Positions 27,684-38,086 are shown, counted from the first letter of the stretch. The stretch is DNA of 64,000 nt from Leeuwenhoekiella sp. MAR_2009_132 (GCF_000687915.1 NZ_JHZY01000002.1:1426001-1490000), one strand, 5' to 3'. The notes: a model not told the origin generated them from the sequence alone. Translations and numbers: made by a program.

Positions 27684-28835
27684 TTATTTTTGTGATAAAT
27701 AGGTTTCTTTTGTAACTACATCAAACCACTGAGTAGACCCTTCAGACCTATCTGTAATTGCAATCTGAACAAAAGCTTCGGTATCACTTGCGCCGTGCCA
27801 ATGCGGCGTATTTGGAGGGCATTTCACGGTATCCCCTTTTTTTAAGATGCGTTTAGGACTTCCTTTTTCCTGATAAAAACCGGTACCAGAAATTGAAATA
27901 ATGATCTGACCCGTAGGATGCTGGTGCCAAAAAGTACGTGCACCAGGTTCAAAAGTCACTACGCCCGCAGCAGTTGTATTCACCTCATCTGCTGTTATTA
28001 GCGAATTGAGATAAGCCTTACCTGTAAATACAGGATTGTCTAATTTTTCTCCTCTGAGGAATATTAAATTTTCGATTTCGCTTAATGCGGAAGAAGGCGT
28101 CGGCTCCTTGCTATCGGTAAGTGCTGCTAGAAGCAATTTACCTATATAAGCCTTTTCCGGTCCTGCTTGAGTTTCTACCATCTCAATAATTTTGTTCATT
28201 TGAGCTTCAGTAACTCCCTGGTGCATCGCAATACCTATATGTCCGCGTGCCATAGGGTCGAGGTCGCCCATTGTTAACAATGCACCTACTGTTGCAATTT
28301 CACGCTCCTTGTAATTAAGTACTCCTCGTTTAAAGATATCTGCAAAAAGATGTTCTTTAAGAAAAACCTCAATCACAGGAACTGTTTTAGCGTAGCCCGC
28401 CATAGGTCTGTTATTAATTCCAGTTAAATCAGCAAGAACTTCTTTCCCTATTTCATATTTATTTCCCGCATTCAAATCAGTTGCTGCCGGCCCCTCCTGA
28501 TCCTGAATACCTTTATTTATTCGATCTTGAAGAACTTCAGTCAATGTATTTATAGCCATTAGGCTTCTGGGAAAACCACAATAAGCGTAGAGGTGTACTA
28601 ATTCCTCCTTTACCTGATTTACCGTCATTCCAGCGTCGAGACCCGCGTGTAATGAGGCATTAAGCAATTGCGTATCGCCCTTTGCTGTAGCGATTGCTAT
28701 TGAAGCAATCCCTTGTTCTACAGGGCTCAGTTCATCTTTAGATTGTGCAGATGCAGAACCAAATGATAAGCTGTAAAAGGTTAGCATACTTATTACGATT
28801 AAAAGGGTTGACTGTTTTACATTAAACTTTTTCAT
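27684..28835 (-). CDS. Carboxymuconolactone decarboxylase-like protein with C-terminal cupin
   Basis: 383 residues with a signal peptide (up to about residue 30, SFGSASAQ). Two CMD/AhpD-like helical units follow (about 40-110, GLDAGMTVNQVKEELVHLYA; about 170-240, NYKEREIATVGALLTMGDLD), then a cupin (about 275-370) with metal-ligand histidines in ARTFWHQHPTGQ and PPNTPHWHG. AhpD-type CxxC cysteines are not evident. The fusion is common in Bacteroidota and Proteobacteria and is usually annotated only by domain; a role in peroxide or small-molecule detoxification is a guess. It is in the middle of the oxidoreductase operon, 31 bases upstream of the 2Fe-2S gene. Confidence 0.85.
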   Translation of the reverse strand: MKKFNVKQSTLLIVISMLTFYSLSFGSASAQSKDELSPVEQGIASIAIATAKGDTQLLNASLHAGLDAGMTVNQVKEELVHLYAYCGFPRSLMAINTLTEVLQDRINKGIQDQEGPAATDLNAGNKYEIGKEVLADLTGINNRPMAGYAKTVPVIEVFLKEHLFADIFKRGVLNYKEREIATVGALLTMGDLDPMARGHIGIAMHQGVTEAQMNKIIEMVETQAGPEKAYIGKLLLAALTDSKEPTPSSALSEIENLIFLRGEKLDNPVFTGKAYLNSLITADEVNTTAAGVVTFEPGARTFWHQHPTGQIIISISGTGFYQEKGSPKRILKKGDTVKCPPNTPHWHGASDTEAFVQIAITDRSEGSTQWFDVVTKETYLSQK

Positions 28836-28846
28836 AATTCTATATT

Positions 28847-29452
28847 TTAGAAGTCGATTTTAGCCAGCCAATCATCTAACTTTTCTTCTACTTGTTCTGC
28901 TTTTTCTCCTTCCATAACAAAGAGGATCCCGTCCCGTTCTATACCGCCTTCAACTGAAAATGCTTCAAGTACTTTAGAATCAGAACACAATTTATTGATT
29001 GTTTTAATCGTGCTTCCCAAACCATAACCTGCATTGGTGTTAAAAGGTATTACGGTTTTACCGCTAAGGTTATTTGTAGTCAAAAAACTTTTTATAGGTG
29101 GTGGGAGTTGCATTCCCCAGGTGGGAAACCCTATAAAAACCGTATCATAATGATCCAGATTATTAATTTTAGTTTGTAAAGGAGGTAAAAAACCGGTTTC
29201 GTTTTCTTCTGCTACCTGAGCTACAATTTCCTGATAGTTCTCAGGGTAAGGGTCTTGTAGTTCTATAGCAGTCATTTCACCACCGGTTTTTTTCTGTATC
29301 ATTTGAGCTACCGCCCGGGTATTATTTGTACGCGACACATAAACTATCAAAATAGGCTGCGCCTTATTTTCAGTTGAATGCTGCATAGTTTTTTCTGCCT
29401 GACCTTGACAGGAAAGGGTAAATACGAGCATAAGTAACACTAAATACTTCAT
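28847..29452 (-). CDS. Flavodoxin-like lipoprotein
   Basis: 201 residues with a lipoprotein signal (LVFTLSC, Cys about 15). The flavodoxin fold starts at about 33 with an FMN phosphate loop VSRTNNTRAVAQMI, followed by DTVFIGFPTWGMQLPPPIKS, typical of the flavodoxin_4 group found beside aldo/keto reductases and CMD proteins. It probably carries FMN and works as a redox partner or quinone reductase on the outside of the inner membrane. Spacing to its neighbours is 7 and 11 bases, so it is cotranscribed. Confidence 0.87.
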   Translation of the reverse strand: MKYLVLLMLVFTLSCQGQAEKTMQHSTENKAQPILIVYVSRTNNTRAVAQMIQKKTGGEMTAIELQDPYPENYQEIVAQVAEENETGFLPPLQTKINNLDHYDTVFIGFPTWGMQLPPPIKSFLTTNNLSGKTVIPFNTNAGYGLGSTIKTINKLCSDSKVLEAFSVEGGIERDGILFVMEGEKAEQVEEKLDDWLAKIDF

Positions 29453-29459
29453 CTAATTT

Positions 29460-29915
29460 CTATTTGCCTGGAGGCCCCGTTAGTAGTTTTACAAATGATA
29501 AATTTGCCAGTTTCCAGCCATCGTCTTCATTCACATAAACCTCGGTCACCATAAAACGATTTGTCACTTCATTGCCTCCTACTTCAGCTAAAAGAGTGAT
29601 TTCATTCAAAAGAATTGCCGTCTCACCGATTACATCAACAGATATAGTATGGACGTCTGCTTTTTTATACCAGATTCCTCCACTACCTATAATTGCTAAT
29701 TCGCGATCTGTACCCCAACTGCCGCCCATATGTACAAACTGAGCTTGAGGATGAAAAAAATCTTTAAGTTCATTTACATTTTTATCTGCCATCCATTGCC
29801 ATTTGTTTGCGGATAGCTCTTTAATTTTAGATTCGGTATCCTGCGCATGTAATTGAATGGTCATTAAAACCATTAAGACCAAAACCACATTCTTTACAAA
29901 TTTTTGGTGTTTCAT
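29460..29915 (-). CDS. Secreted NTF2-like (SnoaL/DUF4440) protein
   Basis: 151 residues with a signal peptide (about 25 residues, ending in LHAQ). The rest is an NTF2-like cone fold: NKWQWMADKNVNELKDFFHP, then FVHMGGSWGTDRELAIIGSG. Members act as small hydrolases, isomerases or binding proteins; no function can be assigned. It is a tandem paralogue of the gene directly upstream and sits in the oxidoreductase operon, 7 bases before the flavodoxin gene. Confidence 0.82.
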   Translation of the reverse strand: MKHQKFVKNVVLVLMVLMTIQLHAQDTESKIKELSANKWQWMADKNVNELKDFFHPQAQFVHMGGSWGTDRELAIIGSGGIWYKKADVHTISVDVIGETAILLNEITLLAEVGGNEVTNRFMVTEVYVNEDDGWKLANLSFVKLLTGPPGK

Positions 29916-29926
29916 AATTTTAATTT

Positions 29927-30382
29927 TTAATGAACGATTTTATGAGTATCACGAACGCTACTAAACGTTAAGTCAAGCAGCTTCCAGGCATCATTCTGCA
30001 TTTGATAAACTTCAGTTACTGTAAACTCGGTTGAAACATCATCGCCTCGCACATGCGCCACTAGTGTAATTCGATTCCATACGATTACAGTTTCTCCAAA
30101 TTCTTTTACAACAGTATCATGCACATTAGCTTGCTTGTACCAAATACTGCCACTTTCTATTATCTCTAATTCCCGGCTCTTATCCCAGGAGCCACTCATA
30201 TGTACAAAGCGAGCATCTTCATCAAATAAGTCCTTGAGCTTATCTACATCCTTATCTGCCATCCACTGCCATTTATTCATTGAAAGTTCTTTAACCTGTT
30301 TTGTTACATCACTATCCTGAGTAAAGCCAACCTGAGTAAAGAGGAGCATAAAAAATCCTACTATTTTATATATGTTTTTCAT
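29927..30382 (-). CDS. Secreted NTF2-like protein, tandem paralogue
   Basis: 151 residues, the same length and layout as the next gene downstream, with a signal peptide (MKNIYKIVGFFMLLFTQVGF). The shared core reads NKWQWMADKDVDKLKDLFDE and ARFVHMSGSWDKSRELEIIE. The two have clearly diverged, so the duplication is not recent. It is now the first intact gene of the leftward operon, since the aldo/keto reductase 22 bases upstream is broken. Confidence 0.82.
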   Translation of the reverse strand: MKNIYKIVGFFMLLFTQVGFTQDSDVTKQVKELSMNKWQWMADKDVDKLKDLFDEDARFVHMSGSWDKSRELEIIESGSIWYKQANVHDTVVKEFGETVIVWNRITLVAHVRGDDVSTEFTVTEVYQMQNDAWKLLDLTFSSVRDTHKIVH

Positions 30383-30404
30383 TCGATTGTATTTTAAAAT
30401 TCAA

Positions 30405-31392
<988 letters not shown>

Positions 31393-31543
31393 TTATTTTG
31401 TTCCTTACAAAGTTCAATTACTTTACCGCTCCTATTTGTATATGAATTACTGCCTTTATTACCATTTTTACCGTTTGCACTGTGAGCTCCAAAATTCTTA
31501 AAACCAGTTCGGTATATTTGCTGGTATACAAAAGCATTTGGTT

Positions 31544-32437
31544 ATGAAGGACATTCTAAAAGTAGAAACGATATCACAATACAATACATTAAAGGAAATC
31601 GCTAACAGACATCCGTTAATCACGTGTTTTGATAGTGCCGATGCAAAACCCTTACAAAGCGGAAAATTTAACTTTGGTTTTTATGCCATTTTTCTAAAAG
31701 GTGTAAACTGTGGAGAATTACAATACGGTCGCAACACCTATGATTATGAAGCGGGCACTTTAGTCTTTATGGGGCCGGGACAAGCGGTTGAGATCAAAAC
31801 TCAAAAGGATTACAATCCTAAAGGCAATGCCTTACTCTTTCACGCTGATTTTATCAAAGGAACTCCCCTTGCCTCGAAAATTCATACCTACACATTTTTT
31901 TCTTATGAACTTAACGAAGCGCTTCACCTTTCTGAAAAAGAGCAACATATCGTAAAGGATCTCTTTTCTAAAATAGATTATGAACTAGAACAGTCTATAG
32001 ATAAACACAGTAAACAGATCGTATGTAATACCATAGAGTTACTTCTAAATTATTGTGAGCGCTTTTATGAGCGCCAGTTTATCACCCGAGAAGTTTTAAG
32101 CCAAGGTGTTGTTTCAAACTTTGAACGCATGCTTCATGCTTACTTCAATTCTGAAAAGCCACAAAAAATCGGACTTCCTTCTGTATCTTATTTTGCTGAA
32201 GAATTGAATTTATCTGCAAATTATCTGGGTGATCTCATCAAAAAAGAAACCGGAAAATCTGCTATAGATCACATTCACTTAAAATTAATTGACCTCGCAA
32301 AAGACCGCATTTTTGATGGTGATAAATCTATAAGTCAAGTCGCTTATGAACTGGGGTTTAAATATCCACAGCATTTTAATAGGTTATTTAAGAAAAATAC
32401 CGGATATACACCTAGCGCTTATAGGAATTTAAATTAA
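31544..32437 (+). CDS. AraC family transcriptional regulator
   Basis: 297 residues from the ATG chosen here (MKDILKVETISQYNTLKEIA); an in-frame TTG two codons upstream is also possible. The N-terminal half is a cupin-like sensor domain (FGFYAIFLKGVNCGELQYGR, LVFMGPGQAVEI); the C-terminal 100 residues form the two HTH motifs (LSANYLGDLIKKETGKSAID, KSISQVAYELGFKYPQHFNR). This architecture is typical of AraC regulators divergent from aldo/keto reductase and flavodoxin genes. It is divergent from the broken reductase, 157 bases away, and likely controls the leftward operon. Confidence 0.88.
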   Translation: MKDILKVETISQYNTLKEIANRHPLITCFDSADAKPLQSGKFNFGFYAIFLKGVNCGELQYGRNTYDYEAGTLVFMGPGQAVEIKTQKDYNPKGNALLFHADFIKGTPLASKIHTYTFFSYELNEALHLSEKEQHIVKDLFSKIDYELEQSIDKHSKQIVCNTIELLLNYCERFYERQFITREVLSQGVVSNFERMLHAYFNSEKPQKIGLPSVSYFAEELNLSANYLGDLIKKETGKSAIDHIHLKLIDLAKDRIFDGDKSISQVAYELGFKYPQHFNRLFKKNTGYTPSAYRNLN

Positions 32438-32527
32438 TAGGTTTTAATCTAATGCATTAAATTCCTTAAAAACTATTATTCCTGAATTTCAGATCTAATT
32501 GAACTAAAAACGAAATTTAAAATCTTA

Positions 32528-33097
32528 TTATCCCAACTTTTCCCTCAATACATCTATATCATTTGAAATTTTAGAATCTATGACTCTGGCATAAATCTGT
32601 GTTGTAGCTATTTTGTGATGCCCTAAGATTTTAGAAACAGTTTCTATTGGAACTCCATTTGCCAGAGTTACTGTCGTTGCAAAAGTGTGCCTGGCCGTAT
32701 GAAAACTTAGTTTCTTTTTGATTTTCAGTTTAATAGCTATCTCTTTCAAATATTGATTTATTTTCTGATTAGAATAGACGGGTAATAGTAAATCACTATT
32801 AATAACTCTTGGATGATTTTTATAGAAATCTAAAATGATCTCAGCCTCATTCAAGAGCGGTATTCTTACTTGAGTATTGGTTTTTAATCGTCGGGTATAA
32901 ATCCACTTTTTACCATCTATACCTATTTGTAAATTATCCTTTTTTAATGATTTTGTATCTGCAAAGGCTAAACCTGTGTAGCAAGCAAATACAAAAATGT
33001 CTCTAGTGGTGGTGTGTGTTACTTTATTAAAAGTTGCATTTTTCAACTTACTCAAGTCTTGCTTGTTGAGATAAATCATATCTACCTTATCAATCAT
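32528..33097 (-). pseudogene. Tyrosine recombinase, catalytic-domain fragment
   Basis: 189 residues cover only the C-terminal catalytic domain of a Bacteroidota phage-integrase-type recombinase (full length usually about 400). Visible: ACYTGLAFADTKSLKKDNLQ (the first Arg position is not Arg, as in some Bacteroidota relatives), the HTARHTFAT box, LGHHKIATTQIYARV with the nucleophilic Tyr. The arm-binding and core-binding domains are missing. The fragment begins exactly where the truncated prolyl oligopeptidase ends; the two frames overlap by 8 bases. It is most likely the remnant of an integrative element's integrase. Confidence 0.75.
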
Positions 33098-33719
33098 CAG
33101 GCAACCAACTGATTCCTAAAAAAGAATCCGGCCACGCGTTTTTCAAGACTTCAGAATACTGGTAATTCTTTTCAATATCGAGAATTATGATTTCTGATAT
33201 TTCATAACCCGAATGGGTTAAAGCCACAGCTACTTTATCCCCCTTCCAACTGGGTTTAAAATAGCTAACCGTATACGCTTCTAAAGTATCATAAGTCCCG
33301 GGATCAAACAACGCTATCTCTTCAGCCTCATACGAATCTTGATAGTATAACTTAGCATATTGTTCACCTGCCTTACGCTTTAAATAAAAATACCTTCCAC
33401 TCTCAACAATTTTAGCATCTGACACTTGGTCTGCAGCCCGGTTTCCATATTCTGTAAACTTATCCATCAACAGCTTACGTCCAGAAATTTGGTTTAGTAC
33501 TTTATCTGCAAGCTTTGCCTGTGTATCATACCAGACTTTGATATCTTCCTTAATCAAATCTTCCAAATTGCGGTAGGGATCCGATACTTCGATTCCAAAA
33601 TGGGTTTCAATAACTTCACGCTTTGTTAATTTAGGATACTGCAGATCGGGTTGTCCCAAATTTTGAGCACTCAAACAGAGCGGGAAATACAGTATACTAA
33701 TCATCCATATATACTTCAT
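33090..33719 (-). pseudogene. Prolyl oligopeptidase (S9A), N-terminal fragment only
   Basis: The ATG chosen gives a signal peptide (MKYIWMISILYFPLCLSAQ). It is followed by the S9A N-terminal sequence: PKLTKREVIETHFGIEVSDP, then YRNLEDLIKEDIKVWYDTQA and the start of the beta-propeller. The family is about 700 residues long with a C-terminal alpha/beta-hydrolase Ser-Asp-His domain; here it ends after GISWLPDD, where SGF normally follows in the family. No catalytic domain exists. The break coincides with the integrase fragment, so it is a recombination junction. Confidence 0.82.
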
Positions 33720-33736
33720 AAGTTCCAAATTTAGAA

Positions 33737-33754
33737 GCCCCATTTGCATGGGGC
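33737..33754 (-). terminator. Weak hairpin terminator candidate
   Basis: GCCCCAT / ATGGGGC, 7-bp stem with a 4-base loop, between the small peptide ORF and the prolyl oligopeptidase fragment. The T-run after it is poor on the minus strand, so termination is uncertain. Confidence 0.35.
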
Positions 33755-33770
33755 CTTATAAAAATTAAAT

Positions 33771-33896
33771 TTAAAGACCGTGCTTGGGTGCTTTAATTTT
33801 ATCCCTTCTAATGGGACCTTTGTCATACCCTCCAGTGATTACCCGGGGGTTTTTCAATCTGAACTTTTCGAACGCTTTTAAGTTGGGTGTTTTCAT
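33771..33896 (-). CDS. 41-residue basic peptide, possible modified-peptide precursor
   Basis: A short ORF reading MKTPNLKAFEKFRLKNPRVI, then TGGYDKGPIRRDKIKAPKHG and a final Leu. It is strongly basic (many Lys/Arg), has no signal peptide, and carries a mid-sequence TGGY. It lies 42 bases after the TPR-AraC regulator on the same strand, in the same direction as the oxoamine synthase-GNAT gene. A TTGAC and a TTGGTTTG about 35-50 bases before the ATG could be a promoter of its own. I know no family for it. Clean start, sensible composition and a hairpin behind it support a real gene; substrate peptide, small DNA/RNA-binding protein or chance ORF all remain possible. Confidence 0.5.
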   Translation of the reverse strand: MKTPNLKAFEKFRLKNPRVITGGYDKGPIRRDKIKAPKHGL

Positions 33897-33938
33897 ATGT
33901 AAAGTATTAAATTAGTATTCCTACAAACCAATAGCTTG

Positions 33939-35645
33939 CTAGTTGTCAACCGATCTCAGTTGTTTCAAATACTGGGAAGGTTTCTCCCCCACTTTTCGTT
34001 CAAAAGCTTTAGAAAATGAATAAGCCCTTTTAAAACCTACTTCTTCTCCCAAAGCCTGGATTTTATAGTACTGAAGTTGGGTGTCACCTGCTAATTTTTT
34101 TATCAAGTATTCAATGCGCAACTCATTGATATAACTCGAGAAATTCATTTTTTTAGTTTCATTAATGACCCTTGAGAGATATGCTGAATTGGTATTTAAA
34201 TCCTTAGCGAGACTAAAAAGACTTAGCTCGGCATCTAAATACTGCTTTCGGTCTTCAAAGTTCTGGAGCCTTCGTAGCAGGACAATTTTTATTTCCTCGG
34301 TAAGAACTGGCTCAGCAGGATCATCATCATCATCATCATCAATTTCCCTGACCTTTAGAGGTTCTGAAGCGTTACATGAGAATTTCTTAACTCTTTTGAA
34401 TTTGGATTTTAAATAAATACCCGAAAATACAAGGGCCAAGGCTACTAAACTGAATTGCAAAAATTGCTTCATATACCGCCATTTATAAGCTTGCTTTTCA
34501 GAATCCAATTCCTCCAAAAGTCTTGGCTTTTCTACCTGATTGAGATAACTGGAATTTAAATAGAGTTTGTTTGAATTAATGACGGAATCAACCGCTATTG
34601 CCCTACGTGTATAATAGAGCTCTTCTTCAGAATCTGGCAGGTTTTTACTGTATGTAATCAAATTATCGTACACTTTTTTTAATTCTGGGTAGACCTCCTG
34701 ATTTAGCGTGTAAATCGAATCAATCTTTTTAAAATAGTCATTGGCCAGAGATACGTCACCCATTTTTTTAGCAATTTGTCCCAGATAGTAATACGATACT
34801 GAAACTACAGATAGATCTTCAGAGATTTCTGGTAGCGCCTCGTTTAATAGCTTTTCGGCTGTTTGATACGCATCCAACCAATAAGCATTAACTCCTTTTG
34901 AGTGTAAGAAATCGTAAAAGAACAATCGGTCGGAAGTTTTTAATGTTTCTTCCAGTCCGATTTCAATAAATTGGGCTGCCTGCTCGTAATTACCCGCTCG
35001 CTGATATGCCAGTTGCAGATTGTGAAGCGTGATTAAATAATCCTCAAGATAAACTGCTTCAAAATCAGGTAATGTTTTCAAGTAGTCCAAGTGATTCTCG
35101 TAAATTTCAATAGCCTTGGTGTAATCTCCCCATCTATTTTGAAAAGCTCCCAAGACCTGGCTTATCTCGATTTCCTGTTCTTTATTCTGATTCAGCCGTG
35201 CCAAATCGTAAGCATTATAATAGGCTTTCAGGGATTCTTCATAAGCTCCAAGTTCGTAGTGATAATAGCCTTTCAGCATATAGCCCAATGCCGGATAAGT
35301 ATAGTTGTAACAATTTTGAGAATACCGTATAATACTGTCGCTGTATTTTAAATTGGTTTGCGTATCATACAGACGGGCTGCAAAGTCAAAAGCTCTGGCG
35401 ATTTCAAAACTGTCTTTAGCTTTCCTAGCCTTGTTTAGGTAAGCTTCAGTAATCAGCCGTTGCTGACTCAGGCTTACCTCACGTTCATCATAAGCCATCC
35501 TAAGTTCAGGAATACTTAGACCTTCTAGGTACTTTCGATAATAGGTATTGTGAACACCTTCCTGACCTAGCCTATTTGTATTAGAAATTTCCTGCTGTGG
35601 AACCCCTGAAATAGAAACCAATATCCATAAACTGAGCACTAACAT
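33939..35645 (-). CDS. TPR-containing membrane AraC-type regulator
   Basis: 568 residues. Order: N-terminal hydrophobic signal (MLVLSLWILVSISG); a TPR array from about 60 to 350 (helical pairs such as AYEESLKAYYNAYDLARLNQ); one transmembrane helix about 395-415 (LQFSLVALALVFSGIYL); a run of seven Asp; and a C-terminal AraC HTH domain (LAKDLNTNSAYLSRVINETK, ALGEEVGFKRAYSFSKAFER). The layout resembles Bacteroidota one-component sensors with extracytoplasmic TPRs and cytoplasmic HTH. It starts 11 bases after the oxoamine synthase gene's stop and so shares its transcript; it may control that gene through the repeats at 38170-38255. A dead paralogue fragment lies at 23144. Confidence 0.88.
   Translation of the reverse strand: MLVLSLWILVSISGVPQQEISNTNRLGQEGVHNTYYRKYLEGLSIPELRMAYDEREVSLSQQRLITEAYLNKARKAKDSFEIARAFDFAARLYDTQTNLKYSDSIIRYSQNCYNYTYPALGYMLKGYYHYELGAYEESLKAYYNAYDLARLNQNKEQEIEISQVLGAFQNRWGDYTKAIEIYENHLDYLKTLPDFEAVYLEDYLITLHNLQLAYQRAGNYEQAAQFIEIGLEETLKTSDRLFFYDFLHSKGVNAYWLDAYQTAEKLLNEALPEISEDLSVVSVSYYYLGQIAKKMGDVSLANDYFKKIDSIYTLNQEVYPELKKVYDNLITYSKNLPDSEEELYYTRRAIAVDSVINSNKLYLNSSYLNQVEKPRLLEELDSEKQAYKWRYMKQFLQFSLVALALVFSGIYLKSKFKRVKKFSCNASEPLKVREIDDDDDDDPAEPVLTEEIKIVLLRRLQNFEDRKQYLDAELSLFSLAKDLNTNSAYLSRVINETKKMNFSSYINELRIEYLIKKLAGDTQLQYYKIQALGEEVGFKRAYSFSKAFERKVGEKPSQYLKQLRSVDN
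34320..34340 (-). repeat. (GAT)7 trinucleotide tract in TPR-AraC gene
   Basis: Seven tandem GAT codons (seven Asp) in the linker between membrane helix and HTH domain. Length changes would stay in frame and only alter linker length. Confidence 0.8.
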
Positions 35646-35656
35646 ACGTTTTCAAT

Positions 35657-38086
35657 TTAGAGTAATTTCTTATTTGATCCCTGCAAGATGCCAAGCGATT
35701 CCAGTTTGTAATTGTCTTTCACCTGAATGTAACTTACATTTTCAATGATCTCAGCTCCCAATTTCCGTTTCTCAAAACCAGCAGTCATCCCAAAGTCTAT
35801 TCGACTCAATCCCAATTTTTTAGCTCTTAAAATCGTCTGATACAATAATTGCCGATATGTTTGATACTGGTTTACATATTCATAATCAAGCCCTACCAGG
35901 TTTGGTACATAGGTTTTGGCTGATTTATAGCAAAACATCACTCCAAGAATTAACCTGTCTTTGTCAATCTCGTTATTACAAAGCACGATGAATTCATAAC
36001 CACTATTTGTATTCATATTCTGGAATAGCTGGATGGGATACATAAATGTGTTAAGTCCGAGGTTTGCCTGCTTGACATTTTTATAAAGCTGATAGTAACG
36101 TTCTAAATCTGCTTCGTTTAATGACGAGCATATCTCAATCCGAACTTTTTCCCGATACGGCGCGATATCCTTTCTAAAATGAACTCTTGATTTTTTACTA
36201 AGGTTACTGATATATTCTGCTTCATTCTCCCATTCAAAATTTTTGTATTGGGCAGATTCCGGCATATCAATTCGTACATAGCCTTGTAAATTGAATGTTT
36301 TATGTAGAAAGGAATCACTTCTGAAGTCCCGCAAAACGATCATCTCTGCTTGAAATTCGCGTTCTAAATCTTCAAGAATCCTGAAAAACAGGTCTAATAC
36401 TTCTTGCCAATTCTTGGAATCAAAATCTATGTAAAGATGATCCCCTTCTGTAATTAACGAACCTACACTTAAAACTTTTGAAGTGAAATAGTACGGATTG
36501 GTTTTACGCTCTAATTCTAAATAGGCTGAGACTTCATTTTTAGAAAATAAATCATCTTTCCAAATGGAGCTGGTTAGGAAGGTTATTAAAACAGGTTTTG
36601 TGTTATCTGAAATAATCAGATATCTAAAATCCCAATTGTTTTCTATTGCAGTATGACCGGTGAATGACTGCTCTAAAACCTGTAAACCCTCCCAATCGTA
36701 AATGCTCTTCCCTCCCATATGGGTATTCCAAAGATCCTTATCGATATTGGTTATGGTTGATTCCAGGCTGACCTGAAACCTGCCAAAATATTTTGAAGGA
36801 TCACGATTATTAGATGCCTTAGCTTCGGGTAGTTTAAAAGCCCTGCGTACCCGTTGCAGAGAAGTATGCGTATGCTCGAGCGCCAGCTTGTAGTTTATGG
36901 ACAAGGCGTCCACCAGGCCGGATATATCTTCCAATTCATTATGGGTGGAAATGGTGATGCGTACTCCGGTATTCTTAACAGGTACTGCAGGAAAAATACC
37001 CAGATTGGTATAAAATCCATCCTTCATCATCAATTTTACTAATTCGTATCCAGTCGCAGGAGTTCCTGTGCCTATAAAGTGTACCGGAGACTCATTGTGG
37101 TCTATTACTGGTAAATCAGTCTGAGAAAGAAGTGTATTGAAATGGGTTATCCGATTTTGTAAATCCTGCTGTCGTTCATAAATTTCATCCGATAAATGAA
37201 TTCGAGATGAGGCTATTGCTGCAGCCACTGATGCCGGTTCCAGTTGGGCTGAAAACGTAAGGGGACCTCCAAAATTCTTAATTTGGGCATAGAGCTTTTT
37301 ATCAGAAGTTATGACCGTCGCTCCACTGGCTCCAAAAGTTTTACTCAATGTTCCTATAAGCAAAACTTGTTTAGGTACTTCCTTTAATACACTCATCACG
37401 TAACCACTACCATGTTTCCCTTTCCAACTCATTCCGTGCACATCGTCAAAATATAGATGCAATTGCGGGTATTTTCTAGCCAGATTCATCAAGTCTTCAA
37501 TCGGAGCAAAATCCCCATACATCGAATACACTCCATCTGCCAGGTACCAAACTTTTTTAGCAGTTCTACCTAATTGCATCACTTTATCTTCAAGCATATC
37601 TAAATTATTGTGCCTGATCATTTCAACAGGAATGGAACGTGTTTTAAGAATTTCAGTAGCTTGATGTACACTCCAATGCACCTGATGATCCAGAATTACC
37701 GCATCTTCATCCCGAACAGCTGTAGGTAATACAGCAAGGTGACCGAGGGTACTGTTTTTAGTGATAATAACTGGGGTATTATAAATTACCGCCATATTCT
37801 GCTCCAATTCTTCATAGAGCGGATGCGAGATGTAGGATTTGGAAAGCGGAAATTGAGTCCCGCAGTCCCGAATAGCCTGAATGGCTGCTTCTTTTAGGCG
37901 CCGATCCTGCTCAAGGCCTAGATATCCCGTAGTACCAAAGTGATAGTGTTTGTTACCCTTAATCTCAAGATATCTGCCACTAAGCTTACTACCGCTGGCA
38001 TATAAATGAAGTACCCCTTCTTCTTTGGCGCGTACCATCACATCATCAACTGAATCCAAAAAATTATTGTGCTTAATCTTTGCCAT
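35657..38086 (-). CDS. Alpha-oxoamine synthase fused to GNAT acyltransferase
   Basis: 809 residues. The first 400 or so are a PLP-dependent alpha-oxoamine synthase (KBL/AONS/serine palmitoyltransferase family): FGTTGYLGLEQDRRLKEAAI, the Asp/His pair in FDDVHGMSWKGKHGSGYV (214-217) and the Schiff-base lysine Lys249 in GTLSKTFGASG. Residues about 430-809 form a GNAT/FemAB-like acyltransferase region (SRVHFRKDIAPYREKVRIEI, GLSRIDFGMTAGFEKRKLGA). Oxoamine synthases condense an amino acid with an acyl thioester, losing CO2; a linked GNAT could acylate the product. This suggests a lipid or acyl-peptide pathway such as sulfonolipid-like compounds, but the substrate is not readable. First gene of a leftward operon with the TPR-AraC regulator. 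Confidence 0.82.
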   Translation of the reverse strand: MAKIKHNNFLDSVDDVMVRAKEEGVLHLYASGSKLSGRYLEIKGNKHYHFGTTGYLGLEQDRRLKEAAIQAIRDCGTQFPLSKSYISHPLYEELEQNMAVIYNTPVIITKNSTLGHLAVLPTAVRDEDAVILDHQVHWSVHQATEILKTRSIPVEMIRHNNLDMLEDKVMQLGRTAKKVWYLADGVYSMYGDFAPIEDLMNLARKYPQLHLYFDDVHGMSWKGKHGSGYVMSVLKEVPKQVLLIGTLSKTFGASGATVITSDKKLYAQIKNFGGPLTFSAQLEPASVAAAIASSRIHLSDEIYERQQDLQNRITHFNTLLSQTDLPVIDHNESPVHFIGTGTPATGYELVKLMMKDGFYTNLGIFPAVPVKNTGVRITISTHNELEDISGLVDALSINYKLALEHTHTSLQRVRRAFKLPEAKASNNRDPSKYFGRFQVSLESTITNIDKDLWNTHMGGKSIYDWEGLQVLEQSFTGHTAIENNWDFRYLIISDNTKPVLITFLTSSIWKDDLFSKNEVSAYLELERKTNPYYFTSKVLSVGSLITEGDHLYIDFDSKNWQEVLDLFFRILEDLEREFQAEMIVLRDFRSDSFLHKTFNLQGYVRIDMPESAQYKNFEWENEAEYISNLSKKSRVHFRKDIAPYREKVRIEICSSLNEADLERYYQLYKNVKQANLGLNTFMYPIQLFQNMNTNSGYEFIVLCNNEIDKDRLILGVMFCYKSAKTYVPNLVGLDYEYVNQYQTYRQLLYQTILRAKKLGLSRIDFGMTAGFEKRKLGAEIIENVSYIQVKDNYKLESLGILQGSNKKLL

